A DNA stretch of 64,000 nucleotides from Arthrobacter sp. ZGTC131 (GTDB lineage: Bacteria > Actinomycetota > Actinomycetes > Actinomycetales > Micrococcaceae): NCBI RefSeq assembly GCF_002929275.1, contig NZ_PJIK01000011.1, forward strand, positions 62,001 through 126,000, given 5' to 3'. The notes beneath the pieces were generated by a model that was not told where the DNA came from, made no database searches, and saw only the letters and a program-made list of their open reading frames with translations. Shown here piece by piece: positions 9,332 to 17,127 of this stretch. Position 1 is the stretch's first letter. The number at the start of each line of letters is the position of its first letter. The position numbers and the translations under genes were made by a program.

Positions 9332-9361
9332 CGTTGGGCCGCCCCCAAGGGCGGCCCAACG
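9332..9361 (+). terminator. Strong hairpin after the sugar operon
   Basis: A perfect 13-bp stem (left arm 9332-9344, right arm 9349-9361) with a CCAA loop, starting five bases after the isomerase stop. There is no T-run, so it is a strong hairpin without a U-tract, common in high-GC actinobacteria. Confidence 0.7.
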
Positions 9362-9472
9362 TCGACGCCGGAAGCGGCGTCCCGAGTTTCACGGAGCCTC
9401 ATAAGCTATGGAAGAAGTTCACGCACGGACACACTGCGCAAGTCCCTCGGCGACGTGCTACTTTCACAAGTG

Positions 9473-10117
9473 ATGCATTTCGTCGATCCGTCCCGAGAAG
9501 TCCTGGCCGAAACCCTGTTGGCGGCCGGTCCTGACTCCCCCACGCTCTGCAGGGGTTGGAAGACCAAGGACCTGGCAGCACACCTGTACCTCCGCGAGCG
9601 TAAAGCTGCCGTCGGGCTTGGCCTGATCATCAAGGGTCTATCCAAGGCCTCCGACAAAGCCACCGCCAAGCTCGCCGCGAAGATCAAGACCGCGGATGAC
9701 TACACGGACCTGGTGAACACCTTCCGCTCCGGTCCGCCCGTCCTGTCGCCGATGAAGATCAAGGCGCTGGACGAGAGCTCCAACCTCATTGAATACTTCG
9801 TCCACACGGAGGACGTCCGGCGTGCCGTCGACCGCTGGGCACCGCGCGCCCTCGACGAGGAATACTCGGATGCGCTGTGGGACGAACTGGTCAAGCGCGC
9901 AGCCATCCTGTACCGGGGCGTTGACCTCGGCATCGTCCTGGTCTGCCCCTCGGGCCCGCGTCACGTCGCCAAACGTGCGCCGGTGTCGGTTGCCATCGTC
10001 GGCGAGCCCGGCGAACTGCTTATGCACGCCCACGGCCGCACCCGCCATGCCCTGGTCACGTTCGAAGGCCAGCCGGACGCCGTCGCGCTTCTTCAGTCAG
10101 CCGAAGTGGGCCTCTAA
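9473..10117 (+). CDS. TIGR03085 family protein (mycothiol maleylpyruvate isomerase-like, DinB fold)
   Basis: A 214-residue protein with HFVDPSREVLAETLLAAGPDSPTLC then GWKTKDLAAHL, the N-terminal pattern of the TIGR03085 group of the DinB/maleylpyruvate isomerase superfamily. The metal-site histidines appear to be those in AAHL and in YFVHTEDVRRA. Function unknown; relatives are mycothiol-dependent enzymes. I prefer the ATG at 9473 over GTG 9455, because family members start at this point and TACTTT (9459-9464) lies eight bases upstream, as in leaderless genes. It converges on hisF, 22 bp away. Confidence 0.85.
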   Translation: MHFVDPSREVLAETLLAAGPDSPTLCRGWKTKDLAAHLYLRERKAAVGLGLIIKGLSKASDKATAKLAAKIKTADDYTDLVNTFRSGPPVLSPMKIKALDESSNLIEYFVHTEDVRRAVDRWAPRALDEEYSDALWDELVKRAAILYRGVDLGIVLVCPSGPRHVAKRAPVSVAIVGEPGELLMHAHGRTRHALVTFEGQPDAVALLQSAEVGL

Positions 10118-10139
10118 TCCGCTTCTGAGCCCAAACGGG

Positions 10140-10916
10140 TCAGCGGACTTCGAACCCGGCGTCGCGGATTGCCGCCTTGACCTGGGACATCATGTCGTCC
10201 GGGCCCCAGTGGAAGATGGACGCGGCCAGCACGGCATCCGCGCCGGCCTGCACTGCGGGCGGGAAGTGCGCGGGCTCGCCGGCGCCGCCGGAGGCGATGA
10301 TGGGGACCTTGACGGCGGCCCGGACCAGCCGGATGAGCTCAAGGTCGAACCCGTCCTTGGTGCCGTCGGCGTCGATCGAGTTCAGCAGGATTTCCCCGAC
10401 TCCGCGGTCGGCGGCTTCCTTCGCCCACGCGACGGCGTCGATTCCGGTGCCCTGGCGGCCACCGTGGGTGGTGACCTCAAAGCCCGACGGCGTGGGCTGG
10501 GAACCGGGGCGGGTGCGGCGGGCGTCCACGGACAGCACCAGCACCTGGGAACCGAAATGGCGGGTGATTTCGTCGATGACATCCGGCCGGGCCACGGCTG
10601 CCGTGTTGATGGAGGCTTTGTCCGCGCCAAAACGGAGGAGCTTGTCCACCTCGGCCACGCCGCGGACGCCGCCGCCGACGGTCAGCGGAATGAACACTTC
10701 CTCAGCGGTGCGCCGGACGACGTCGAACGTGGTTTCCCGATTGCCCGACGATGCGGTCACGTCGAGGAAGGTCAGCTCGTCCGCCCCGGCGTTGTCGTAG
10801 CGGTGCGCGAGCTCCACGGGATCTCCGGCATCGCGGAGCCCTTCGAAGTTGATGCCCTTGACCACGCGGCCGGCATCAACGTCCAGGCAGGGAATAACGC
10901 GGACGGCTACAGCCAT
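10140..10916 (-). CDS. hisF: Imidazole glycerol phosphate synthase, cyclase subunit
   Basis: With HisH, converts PRFAR and ammonia to imidazole glycerol phosphate and AICAR. The protein has 258 residues. The catalytic Asp of [15 protein letters not shown] is residue 12, and the second is in LSVDARR (about 131). [16 protein letters not shown] and IASGGAG form the phosphate-binding loops. The ATG at 10916 has AGGAGAAG four bases upstream and gives the normal length; an open frame continues upstream but would add an unrelated basic stretch. It is the last gene of hisE-hisG-hisF. Confidence 0.97.
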   Translation of the reverse strand: MAVAVRVIPCLDVDAGRVVKGINFEGLRDAGDPVELAHRYDNAGADELTFLDVTASSGNRETTFDVVRRTAEEVFIPLTVGGGVRGVAEVDKLLRFGADKASINTAAVARPDVIDEITRHFGSQVLVLSVDARRTRPGSQPTPSGFEVTTHGGRQGTGIDAVAWAKEAADRGVGEILLNSIDADGTKDGFDLELIRLVRAAVKVPIIASGGAGEPAHFPPAVQAGADAVLAASIFHWGPDDMMSQVKAAIRDAGFEVR

Positions 10917-10983
10917 GACTTCTCCTGTTGTACTGCAGAGGTGTGCTTTGGACCGCCGGCGGGGCGGCGGGGAAGAAAGCGGG

Positions 10984-11844
10984 TCAGATGCGGCAGGCGT
11001 GGATGCTGCTGACCAGGATGGCACGGGCGCCGAGGTCGTACAGCTCGTCCATGATCCGGTTGGTTTCCTTCTTCGGCACCATGGACCGGACGGCCACCCA
11101 GTCGGAATCGCGCAGCGGCGAGACGGTGGGCGATTCGAGTCCGGGGGTGAGCGCGGCGGCCTGTTCGACGAGTTCCTTGCGGATGTCGTAGTCCATCAGC
11201 ACGTACTGGCGCGCCACGAGGACACCCTGGAGGCGGCGGATCAGGACTTCGATTTCCTTCGCCGTACCGTTTGCGGCGCCGCCCTCGCCGGTGCGGCGGA
11301 TCAGGACGGCCTCGGACTTGAGGATGGGCTCGCCGAAGATCTCCATGCCGGCGGCCTTGAGCGTGTTGCCGGTCTCGACGACGTCGGCGATCGCGTCAGC
11401 GACGCCAAGCCGGACGGAGGACTCCACGGCGCCGTCCAGGCGGACCACCCGTGCCTTGATGCCGCGGTCCGCCAGGTAGTCCCGCAGGAGTCCGTCGTAG
11501 CTGGTGGCCAGGCGTTTGCCTTCGAGTTCCTCCACAGTGGCGAAGTCGCCGATCGGGCCGGCGAAGCGGAAGGTGGAGGCGGCGAAACCGAGCGGAAGCA
11601 GTTCCTCCGCCTCAACCTGCGCGTCCAGGAGGAGATCGCGGCCGGTGATGCCGACGTCGAGCGTTCCCTGCCCGACGTACACGGCGATGTCGCGGGGGCG
11701 GAGGAAGAAGAATTCAATGTCATTGTCCGGGTCCATCATGACCAGCTCGCGGCTGTCGCGGCGCTGGCGGTAACCGGCCTCGGAGAGCATGGCGGAGGCG
11801 GCTTCGGACAGGGATCCCTTATTGGGTACGGCTACACGCAGCAT
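10984..11844 (-). CDS. hisG: ATP phosphoribosyltransferase, long form
   Basis: First step of histidine synthesis: joins ATP and PRPP. The protein has 286 residues, the long form with a C-terminal PII-like histidine-binding domain (about residues 205-286), so feedback control does not need His[12 protein letters not shown] opens the protein and [16 protein letters not shown] follows near residue 50. The PRPP loop lies around [13 protein letters not shown] (150-163). It is separated from hisE by 57 bp and from hisF by 67 bp. Confidence 0.97.
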   Translation of the reverse strand: MLRVAVPNKGSLSEAASAMLSEAGYRQRRDSRELVMMDPDNDIEFFFLRPRDIAVYVGQGTLDVGITGRDLLLDAQVEAEELLPLGFAASTFRFAGPIGDFATVEELEGKRLATSYDGLLRDYLADRGIKARVVRLDGAVESSVRLGVADAIADVVETGNTLKAAGMEIFGEPILKSEAVLIRRTGEGGAANGTAKEIEVLIRRLQGVLVARQYVLMDYDIRKELVEQAAALTPGLESPTVSPLRDSDWVAVRSMVPKKETNRIMDELYDLGARAILVSSIHACRI

Positions 11845-11901
11845 TGGAGGTCTTTCTGGGGTTGGAAGTCTTGGGTCAGCAATCGGGCCGCGCGGACGCG
11901 G

Positions 11902-12165
11902 CTAGAGATGCTTGTAGACGTCTTCCAGGCTGAGTCCTTTGGCAAGCATCAGGACCTGCAGGTGGTACAGGAGCTGCGAGATCTCTTCGGCGGCGGCGTC
12001 GTCGGATTCGTACTCCGCAGCCATCCAGACTTCGGCTGCTTCCTCCACGACCTTCTTGCCGATGCCGTGGATTCCGGACTCCAACTCGGCAACGGTGCGG
12101 GAGCCCTCCGGACGGGTGGCTGCCTTCTCGCTGAGCTCTGCGAACAGCGTCTCGAAATTCTTCAC
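11902..12165 (-). CDS. hisE: Phosphoribosyl-ATP diphosphatase
   Basis: Hydrolyses phosphoribosyl-ATP to phosphoribosyl-AMP and pyrophosphate, step two of histidine synthesis. It is an 87-residue all-alpha MazG-like protein. [25 protein letters not shown] carries the Glu/Asp metal ligands. The start is GTG at 12165 (reading MKNFETLF), which gives the exact family length; a longer open frame upstream looks non-coding. TAGGCT lies seven bases upstream, with GGAGGG inside the spacer, so it may be leaderless or have a very short leader. First gene of the hisEGF unit. Confidence 0.93.
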   Translation of the reverse strand: MKNFETLFAELSEKAATRPEGSRTVAELESGIHGIGKKVVEEAAEVWMAAEYESDDAAAEEISQLLYHLQVLMLAKGLSLEDVYKHL

Positions 12166-12296
12166 GCCCTCCAGCCTACTTGCTTGGGGCCGGACGCCGC
12201 CTGTCGGCCCGTTGCATGACGGCGGGGATGTGAGCGAATACACACGGTGTGCGCTCCCCCTCCATCCCCGCCCGGCATCTCAGTGCTGCGAGGGCG

Positions 12297-12779
12297 TCAG
12301 TACTGTTTGAGCAGCAGCGCGGTAGTCAGCGCGGCGGTGACTGCCTCGTGCCCCTTGTCTTCGGACGAACCGGGCAGGCCGGCCCGGTCCAGGCCCTGCT
12401 GTTCGGTGTCGCACGTCAGCACGCCGAACCCGACCGGGACTCCGGTGTTGACGCTGACATCGGTGAGTCCCGACGTCGCGGCCTGGCAGACGTAGTCAAA
12501 GTGCGGCGTTCCGCCGCGGATGACGACGCCGAGTGCCACGACGGCGTCGAAGTGCGGTGCCAGCCGCGCGGCGGCTACGGGAAGCTCGAAGCTTCCCGGC
12601 ACGCGGAGGACCGTAGGCTCGCTAATGCCGGCGTCCTTGGCGGCCCGGAGGGCTCCGTCCAGGAGACCGTCCATGATCTGGGTGTGCCAGCTGGCGGCAA
12701 CGATGGCCAGCTTGAGCTGCGAGGTTTCCGCAGGGTTGAGGGTGGTGAGGTCAATCTGGGGTGCGCCGTGTCCGCTCAT
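12297..12779 (-). CDS. ribH: 6,7-dimethyl-8-ribityllumazine synthase
   Basis: Condenses a ribityl-aminopyrimidine with dihydroxybutanone phosphate to lumazine, the penultimate riboflavin step. The protein has 160 residues. [11 protein letters not shown] near residues 30-40 replaces the usual substrate loop, [11 protein letters not shown] is the conserved ribityl site, and [14 protein letters not shown] carries the catalytic histidine. [14 protein letters not shown] is typical. Last gene of the ribD-ribE-ribB-ribA-ribH operon, 18 bp after ribA. Confidence 0.97.
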   Translation of the reverse strand: MSGHGAPQIDLTTLNPAETSQLKLAIVAASWHTQIMDGLLDGALRAAKDAGISEPTVLRVPGSFELPVAAARLAPHFDAVVALGVVIRGGTPHFDYVCQAATSGLTDVSVNTGVPVGFGVLTCDTEQQGLDRAGLPGSSEDKGHEAVTAALTTALLLKQY

Positions 12780-12797
12780 AAAGTGATCCTGATCCGT

Positions 12798-13499
12798 TCA
12801 GTCTTGTTCGTGTTCGAAAGTGTTGGTGCCGCTGCCGGGCACTCCTGCGGCCTGGGCGTCCAGGGTCAGCAGGTGGTCCATGCGGTCCTTCTTGGTCTGC
12901 AGGTACCGGATGTTCTGTTCCCGGGAGGGCACCTCGGTGGGGATCATCTCCACGACATTCACGCCGGCCTTGGCCAGGCGGTTCTGCTTGTCCGGGTTGT
13001 TGCTCAGCAGGCGGATCTCATGCATGCCCATCTCGGCCAGGATCTGCGCGGCGGCGTTGTAGCACCGCGCGTCAACAGGCAGGCCCAGCTGCTCGTTGGC
13101 CTCGACGGTGTCGAAGCCCGCCTCCTGCAGGGCGTAAGCCTTGATCTTGTTGGCCAGGCCGATTCCGCGGCCTTCCTGGCCGCGGAGGTACAGGAGGGTG
13201 CCGCCGTTCTCCTCAATCATCTCAAGGGCATACGCGAGCTGCTCTCCGCAGTCGCAACGGTAGGAGCCGAAGACGTCCCCGGTCAGGCATTCCGAATGCA
13301 GCCGCACCAGGGGCGCCTTGCCGTCCTTGGGCGGGTTGGGTGAGCTGACCGCGAGGTGCTCCGCGCCGGTGACCAGATCGGTCCACGCCTGCGTCACGAA
13401 GTTCCCGAACGCTCCGGGCAGCTGGACCACGGGGCCTGCACTGACGGGATGCGGGGTCCGCCCGTTGCTGCTGGCCTCGGCTGCTTGAGATGCCGTCAT
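12798..13499 (-). CDS. ribA: GTP cyclohydrolase II
   Basis: Opens GTP to start riboflavin synthesis. The protein has 233 residues. VRLHSECLTGDVFGSYRCDCG provides the three zinc cysteines, and RGQEGRGIGL the conserved Arg-rich loop. The first 30 residues are a low-complexity extension. In many bacteria this domain is fused behind RibB; here the genes are separate but overlap by four bases (ATGA at 13496-13499), an arrangement that keeps stoichiometry through coupled translation. Confidence 0.96.
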   Translation of the reverse strand: MTASQAAEASSNGRTPHPVSAGPVVQLPGAFGNFVTQAWTDLVTGAEHLAVSSPNPPKDGKAPLVRLHSECLTGDVFGSYRCDCGEQLAYALEMIEENGGTLLYLRGQEGRGIGLANKIKAYALQEAGFDTVEANEQLGLPVDARCYNAAAQILAEMGMHEIRLLSNNPDKQNRLAKAGVNVVEMIPTEVPSREQNIRYLQTKKDRMDHLLTLDAQAAGVPGSGTNTFEHEQD

Positions 13500-14209
13500 C
13501 GTCTCTTCCCTTCTCCGGCCGGACTCGCTTCCGGACTGCTCTTATGTGAAGATACACGGTCCGTCGCCTCCAGGTAGGCAACGAGGTCCTCAATCGAAAT
13601 CAAGGGGCATCCGTGCTCGGCGGCGAAGACCCGCAGGCCGTCCAGCCGCATCATTTCACCGTCGTCGTACACAACTTCTGCGATCACGCCCACCGGTTCC
13701 AGGCCGGCGAGCCGGCATAGCTCCACGGCTGCTTCGGTGTGGCCGGGGCGTTCACGCACTCCCCCATTAACGGCACGCAGCGGAAATATATGCCCGGGGC
13801 GTGTCAGGGTTTCCGGGCCGCTGGCCGGATCGGCGATGACCCGGGCGGTGAGTGCCCGGTCCGTAGCCGAGATTCCGGTGCTTACGCCGGTGGCGGCGTC
13901 GCAGGAGACGGTGTAGGCGGTGCCTTTCGCGTCCTCGTTCACCTGCACCATGGGGGGCAGGGCCAGGGCGTCGGCCCGCGGACCGTCCAGCGGAACGCAG
14001 ATGACTCCCGAGCTGTAGCGGATGGTCCATCCCATCAGGGCCGGGGTGGCGTGCTGTGCCGCGAAGATGATGTCCCCTTCGTTTTCGCGGTCCTCGTTGT
14101 CGACCACCAGAACTGGCCGTCCCGCTGCCATGGCCCGCACAGCGTCCTCGATGGGATCGAGAGTCAGAGTGCCCGATGCTGCCGGGTCAAGCCTTGCCGC
14201 CGCGCTCAC
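13496..14209 (-). CDS. ribB: 3,4-dihydroxy-2-butanone-4-phosphate synthase
   Basis: Converts ribulose 5-phosphate to dihydroxybutanone phosphate and formate for lumazine synthesis. The protein has 237 residues. VVDNEDRENEGDIIFAA contains the acidic loop with the catalytic Glu, RPGHIFPLRA the conserved substrate stretch, and GHTEAAVELCRLAG the metal histidine. A short charged tail (about 25 residues) follows the domain. It overlaps ribE upstream and ribA downstream by four bases each. Confidence 0.96.
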   Translation of the reverse strand: MSAAARLDPAASGTLTLDPIEDAVRAMAAGRPVLVVDNEDRENEGDIIFAAQHATPALMGWTIRYSSGVICVPLDGPRADALALPPMVQVNEDAKGTAYTVSCDAATGVSTGISATDRALTARVIADPASGPETLTRPGHIFPLRAVNGGVRERPGHTEAAVELCRLAGLEPVGVIAEVVYDDGEMMRLDGLRVFAAEHGCPLISIEDLVAYLEATDRVSSHKSSPEASPAGEGKRR

Positions 14210-14847
14210 TGGTGGTCCTCCGTGCCTTCGGTGCCGCGTCCGCTGAAGGCCAGCAGGCGTTCGGTGTACTTTGCCAGGACGTCCACTTCCAGGTTCACCC
14301 GGCTGCCGGCGGCCTTTGCGCCCAGACCGGTATCGGCGAGCGTGGTGGGAATGAGGCCCACCTCGAACCAGGGCGCGGTTTCGGCGGCGGGGCTGACGGC
14401 GGTGACGGTGAGGGAGACACCGTCAATGGCGATCGACCCCTTTTCCGCGATGTAGCGTGCGAGCCTCAGCGGCACGCCGAACCGAAGCCGCTCCCAGTTT
14501 CCCTGGGCTTCACGCTCGAGGAGTTCGCCGACCCCGTCGACGTGCCCTTGCACCACGTGCCCGTCGAGGCGTCCGCCGGCCGGAACACACCGTTCCAGGT
14601 TGACGGCGTCACCCGCGGAAAGTTCACCGATGGTGCTGCGGACGAGGGTCTCTCCCATGACATCCACGCTGAAATCCTTGCCGTCGATGGCCGTGGCCGT
14701 AAGGCACACGCCGTTGACGGCGATGGAGCCGCCAAGCGGCAGTCCGTCAGCGGTTCCGGGGGCGTGCAGGCGCAGCGTTGCGCTCGTGTCGCCGTTCCGG
14801 TCCACGGACAGGACCTTCCCCTGTTCGGCGATAATTCCGGTGAACAT
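14206..14847 (-). CDS. ribE: Riboflavin synthase, alpha chain
   Basis: Dismutates two lumazines into riboflavin and the ribityl-aminopyrimidine. The protein has 213 residues made of two lumazine-binding repeats: MFTGIIAEQGKV and GSIAVNGVCLTAT in the first, GRLDGHVVQGHVDG and GSIAIDGVSLTVT in the second. The ATG at 14847 matches the invariant MFTGI start; an upstream in-frame extension was rejected because it overlaps ribD. The first base of ATG is shared with the end of ribD. Confidence 0.96.
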   Translation of the reverse strand: MFTGIIAEQGKVLSVDRNGDTSATLRLHAPGTADGLPLGGSIAVNGVCLTATAIDGKDFSVDVMGETLVRSTIGELSAGDAVNLERCVPAGGRLDGHVVQGHVDGVGELLEREAQGNWERLRFGVPLRLARYIAEKGSIAIDGVSLTVTAVSPAAETAPWFEVGLIPTTLADTGLGAKAAGSRVNLEVDVLAKYTERLLAFSGRGTEGTEDHQ

Positions 14848-16007
14848 CAGTAGCCTCCCATGGCTGTGCCCGCTGCTGAACGGGCCGGTAATGAATCGGT
14901 TGAGGTTGACTGTGCCGCTGAAGGCGGCTGGATGGTTTCTTGAGGTCCGGCTGCATATTCGGGCAGCAGGTGCAGCCGCAGGTCCTTGCCGAGCTGCTGA
15001 ACCGCGCCGCCCGAGGCGGCATCCCACTCCCAGCGCTGGGCCTCGGCAAGCGTTCCGATGCCCAGGCCGTTGAGGGCGGGCGTCCCGGAGCCAAGCAGCG
15101 TGGGCGCCAGGTAGACGATGAGTTCGTCCACGAGTCCTGCGCTGAGGAAGGCGCTCAAAATCCTGGATCCGCCCTCCACCATGACGTGCCGCGCCCCTGC
15201 CGCAAACAGCTGGGCCAGGGCTTCATGGGGATCGCGCGTGGGCAGGTGCAGGATCTTGCCGTCATCACCGCGCACAGCGGCGTCCGCCGGAACGTCTCGA
15301 AGTCCCATGACGGCCCGCAGCGGCTGTTGGCCCGAGGCTTCGCCGTTGGCATCCCTCGCCGTGAGCCGAGGGTTGTCCACCATGACTGTCTGCGTGCCGA
15401 CCAGAATGGCGTCAATCCGGCGCCGGATGGCGTGGTTGTCGGCCAACGATTCCGGGCAGGAAATCCATTGGCTGGTTCCGTCCTCGGCCGCTATCCGGCT
15501 GTCCAGGGTCTGGGCAATGTGCAGCGTGACGAAGGGCCGTTTGGCCTCGACGGCCTGGAACCAGCGGCGATTGCGTTCGAAAGCGCGCTCGGCTGCCAGT
15601 CCGCTGCGGACACTGACACCTGCGTCGCGGAGGGTCGCAGCCCCGCCTGCTGCGGGATCATGCGGGTCATCGACGGCGTACACGACGCCGGTTATCCCGG
15701 CGTCGATGATCGCCTGCGCGCAGGGTCCCGTGCGGCCAACGTGGTTGCAGGGTTCGAGCGTGACCACCATGGTGGCGCCGTGAAGATCGATGCCGGCGCT
15801 GATCGCCGTCGCAATCGCATCGGCTTCGGCGTGGGCGGTGCCTGCTCCCCGGTGGTAGCCCGTCACCAGATGCCGGCCGTCAGGACCGACAACGACGGCC
15901 CCCACCAAGGGATTGGCACCGCGCGGCCCCTGCAGGGCAACGTCCAGTGCTGCGTCCATTGCGGCGCCTTCGGCGGCGCTGAAGGCGTGGATCGGCTGGC
16001 TGCCCAC
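14847..16007 (-). CDS. ribD: Bifunctional riboflavin deaminase/reductase
   Basis: Deaminates the pyrimidine made by RibA and then reduces its ribose side chain. The protein has 386 residues. The deaminase domain (about 10-150) shows TAHAEADAI and LEPCNHVGRTGPC zinc motifs; the reductase domain (about 155-360) shows DSRIAAEDGTSQWI and GARHVMVEGG. The start is GTG at 16007. No ribosome site stands before it; instead a 13-codon ORF (16007-16048) ends on a TAG that shares one base with the GTG, so initiation may depend on coupling. First enzyme gene behind the FMN riboswitch. Confidence 0.94.
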   Translation of the reverse strand: MGSQPIHAFSAAEGAAMDAALDVALQGPRGANPLVGAVVVGPDGRHLVTGYHRGAGTAHAEADAIATAISAGIDLHGATMVVTLEPCNHVGRTGPCAQAIIDAGITGVVYAVDDPHDPAAGGAATLRDAGVSVRSGLAAERAFERNRRWFQAVEAKRPFVTLHIAQTLDSRIAAEDGTSQWISCPESLADNHAIRRRIDAILVGTQTVMVDNPRLTARDANGEASGQQPLRAVMGLRDVPADAAVRGDDGKILHLPTRDPHEALAQLFAAGARHVMVEGGSRILSAFLSAGLVDELIVYLAPTLLGSGTPALNGLGIGTLAEAQRWEWDAASGGAVQQLGKDLRLHLLPEYAAGPQETIQPPSAAQSTSTDSLPARSAAGTAMGGY

Positions 16008-16048
16008 TACGAAACCGCCCGCTCCGGCGACACGGTAGGAGTATCCAT
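16007..16048 (-). CDS. 13-residue leader ORF overlapping the ribD start
   Basis: Reads MDTPTVSPERAVS and stops at TAG (16007-16009), overlapping the ribD GTG by one base. AAGGA lies about 12 bases before its ATG, the only ribosome-site-like stretch in this leader. It could be a translational-coupling peptide, or the true N-terminus of RibD if the sequence carries a frameshift here. No homology is claimed. Confidence 0.4.
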   Translation of the reverse strand: MDTPTVSPERAVS

Positions 16049-16151
16049 GCGAGTGTGTCGTTCCTTCCCTCTAGAACCTCTATGGCTCCGGGGGTATACG
16101 ACAGCGAAATGCTGCGACGTCCGTGGGACGTCACAAAATACAGCTGTACGC

Positions 16152-16290
16152 GCTTCTCTCATCCAGACTTTAACTGTCGGTACCGGAATTTCACCAGTTC
16201 AACCGTCCGCCGGGCTTTCCGAGGAAAACGCCGGCTCGCGGGTCGCGGACTGTCACCGCCGGTTCGGACTTACACCGACCCCGGAGCACG
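16152..16290 (-). promoter_or_regulatory. FMN riboswitch (RFN element)
   Basis: On the minus strand the conserved RFN core runs in order: GGGGTCGGTG, CCGGCGGTGACAGTCCGCGA, a variable arm around CCGGCGTTTTCC, then GGTGAAATTCCGGTACCGAC, AGTTAAAGTCTGGATGAGAG and AAGCG. All six arms of the FMN aptamer can be recognised. It ends about 100 bases before the leader ORF and about 145 bases before ribD. On FMN binding it should lower expression of the whole rib operon, by termination or by sequestering the ribosome site; no clear U-tract terminator is visible after it, so translational control is more likely. Confidence 0.95.
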
Positions 16291-16352
16291 TAATGTGTGT
16301 TGCTATTGTGGCACAACCTTGCGGATGGCCCGGGTATTCCCAGCCATGAACT

Positions 16353-16369
16353 GTTACGGAATCCGTAAC
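16353..16369. promoter_or_regulatory. Palindrome upstream of the FMN riboswitch
   Basis: GTTACGGAATCCGTAAC has 8-bp arms around one central base. It lies between the rpe stop (16423) and the riboswitch, in the likely rib promoter region. It could be a protein-binding site; the loop is too small for a good hairpin and no T-run follows. No confident -35/-10 pair was found nearby. Confidence 0.4.
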
Positions 16370-16422
16370 GTGGGCCTTCGCGGATATGGTTTGCCGGGCC
16401 GGGACCACGGCCGGGTTCCCGG

Positions 16423-17079
16423 CTAAACGGTTCCGGCTTTGCGCAGGCGGTCAATTGCCTCGGAGGGATCCGCGGCACCGTAGACGGCCGAACCGGCGAC
16501 GAACACGTTCGCGCCGGCCTCGGCGGCCCGGAGGATGGTGTCCTCCGTGATGCCGCCGTCCACCTGGAGCGCAACATTGACGCCGGACCCCTCGATGGCG
16601 GCGCGCGCGCGGCGGATCTTCGGCAGTGTGAGGTCCAGGAAGGCCTGACCGCCGAAGCCGGGCTCCACGGTCATGATCAGCAGCATGTCCAGCTCAGGGA
16701 GCATATCCAGGAACGGCTCCACGGGCGTGGCGGGACGGAGGGCCATGCCGGCCTTCGACCCGCGTGCCCGCAGTTCCCGCGCCAGCTTGACCGGCGCGAT
16801 CGACGCCTCGGCATGGAACGTCACGGAGGCCACGCCGGCATCCGCGTAGCCCGGGGCCCAGCGGTCCGCATCAGCGATCATGAGGTGCACATCCAGGGGA
16901 ACCGGGCTGACAGCCTGGATCCGCTGCACCACCGGGAGCCCGATAGTCAGGTTGGGGACAAACTGGTTGTCCATCACGTCCACGTGCACCGAATCAGCGT
17001 TGCTGATTCTCTGCAGCTCGGCTTCAAGGTTCACGAAGTCGGCGGAGAGGATGCTCGGGTTGATGCAGCACTGCGGCAT
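16423..17079 (-). CDS. rpe: Ribulose-phosphate 3-epimerase
   Basis: Interconverts ribulose 5-phosphate and xylulose 5-phosphate in the pentose phosphate pathway, and so affects the ribulose 5-phosphate used by RibB nearby. The protein has 218 residues: [10 protein letters not shown] at the start, [11 protein letters not shown] with metal His/Asp partners, [19 protein letters not shown] and LQVDGGI are the standard motifs. MDNQF replaces the usual MDGxF. It follows rsmB by 48 bp; downstream lies the 415-bp rib leader region. Confidence 0.97.
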   Translation of the reverse strand: MPQCCINPSILSADFVNLEAELQRISNADSVHVDVMDNQFVPNLTIGLPVVQRIQAVSPVPLDVHLMIADADRWAPGYADAGVASVTFHAEASIAPVKLARELRARGSKAGMALRPATPVEPFLDMLPELDMLLIMTVEPGFGGQAFLDLTLPKIRRARAAIEGSGVNVALQVDGGITEDTILRAAEAGANVFVAGSAVYGAADPSEAIDRLRKAGTV

Positions 17080-17127
17080 GCTGGGTCCTTTCGCGGGGGT
17101 GGGGAAGTTTATGAAGGTTTCTGCGGA

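Noticed and set aside
8167-9402. Minus-strand open frame of 411 codons opposite the isomerase gene
   Set aside because: Covers the coding region and terminator of a well-supported plus-strand operon and shows no family features.
12798-14209. Frameshifted fused RibBA
   Set aside because: Both genes are complete with family start and end patterns, and the ATGA overlap is a normal coupling arrangement.
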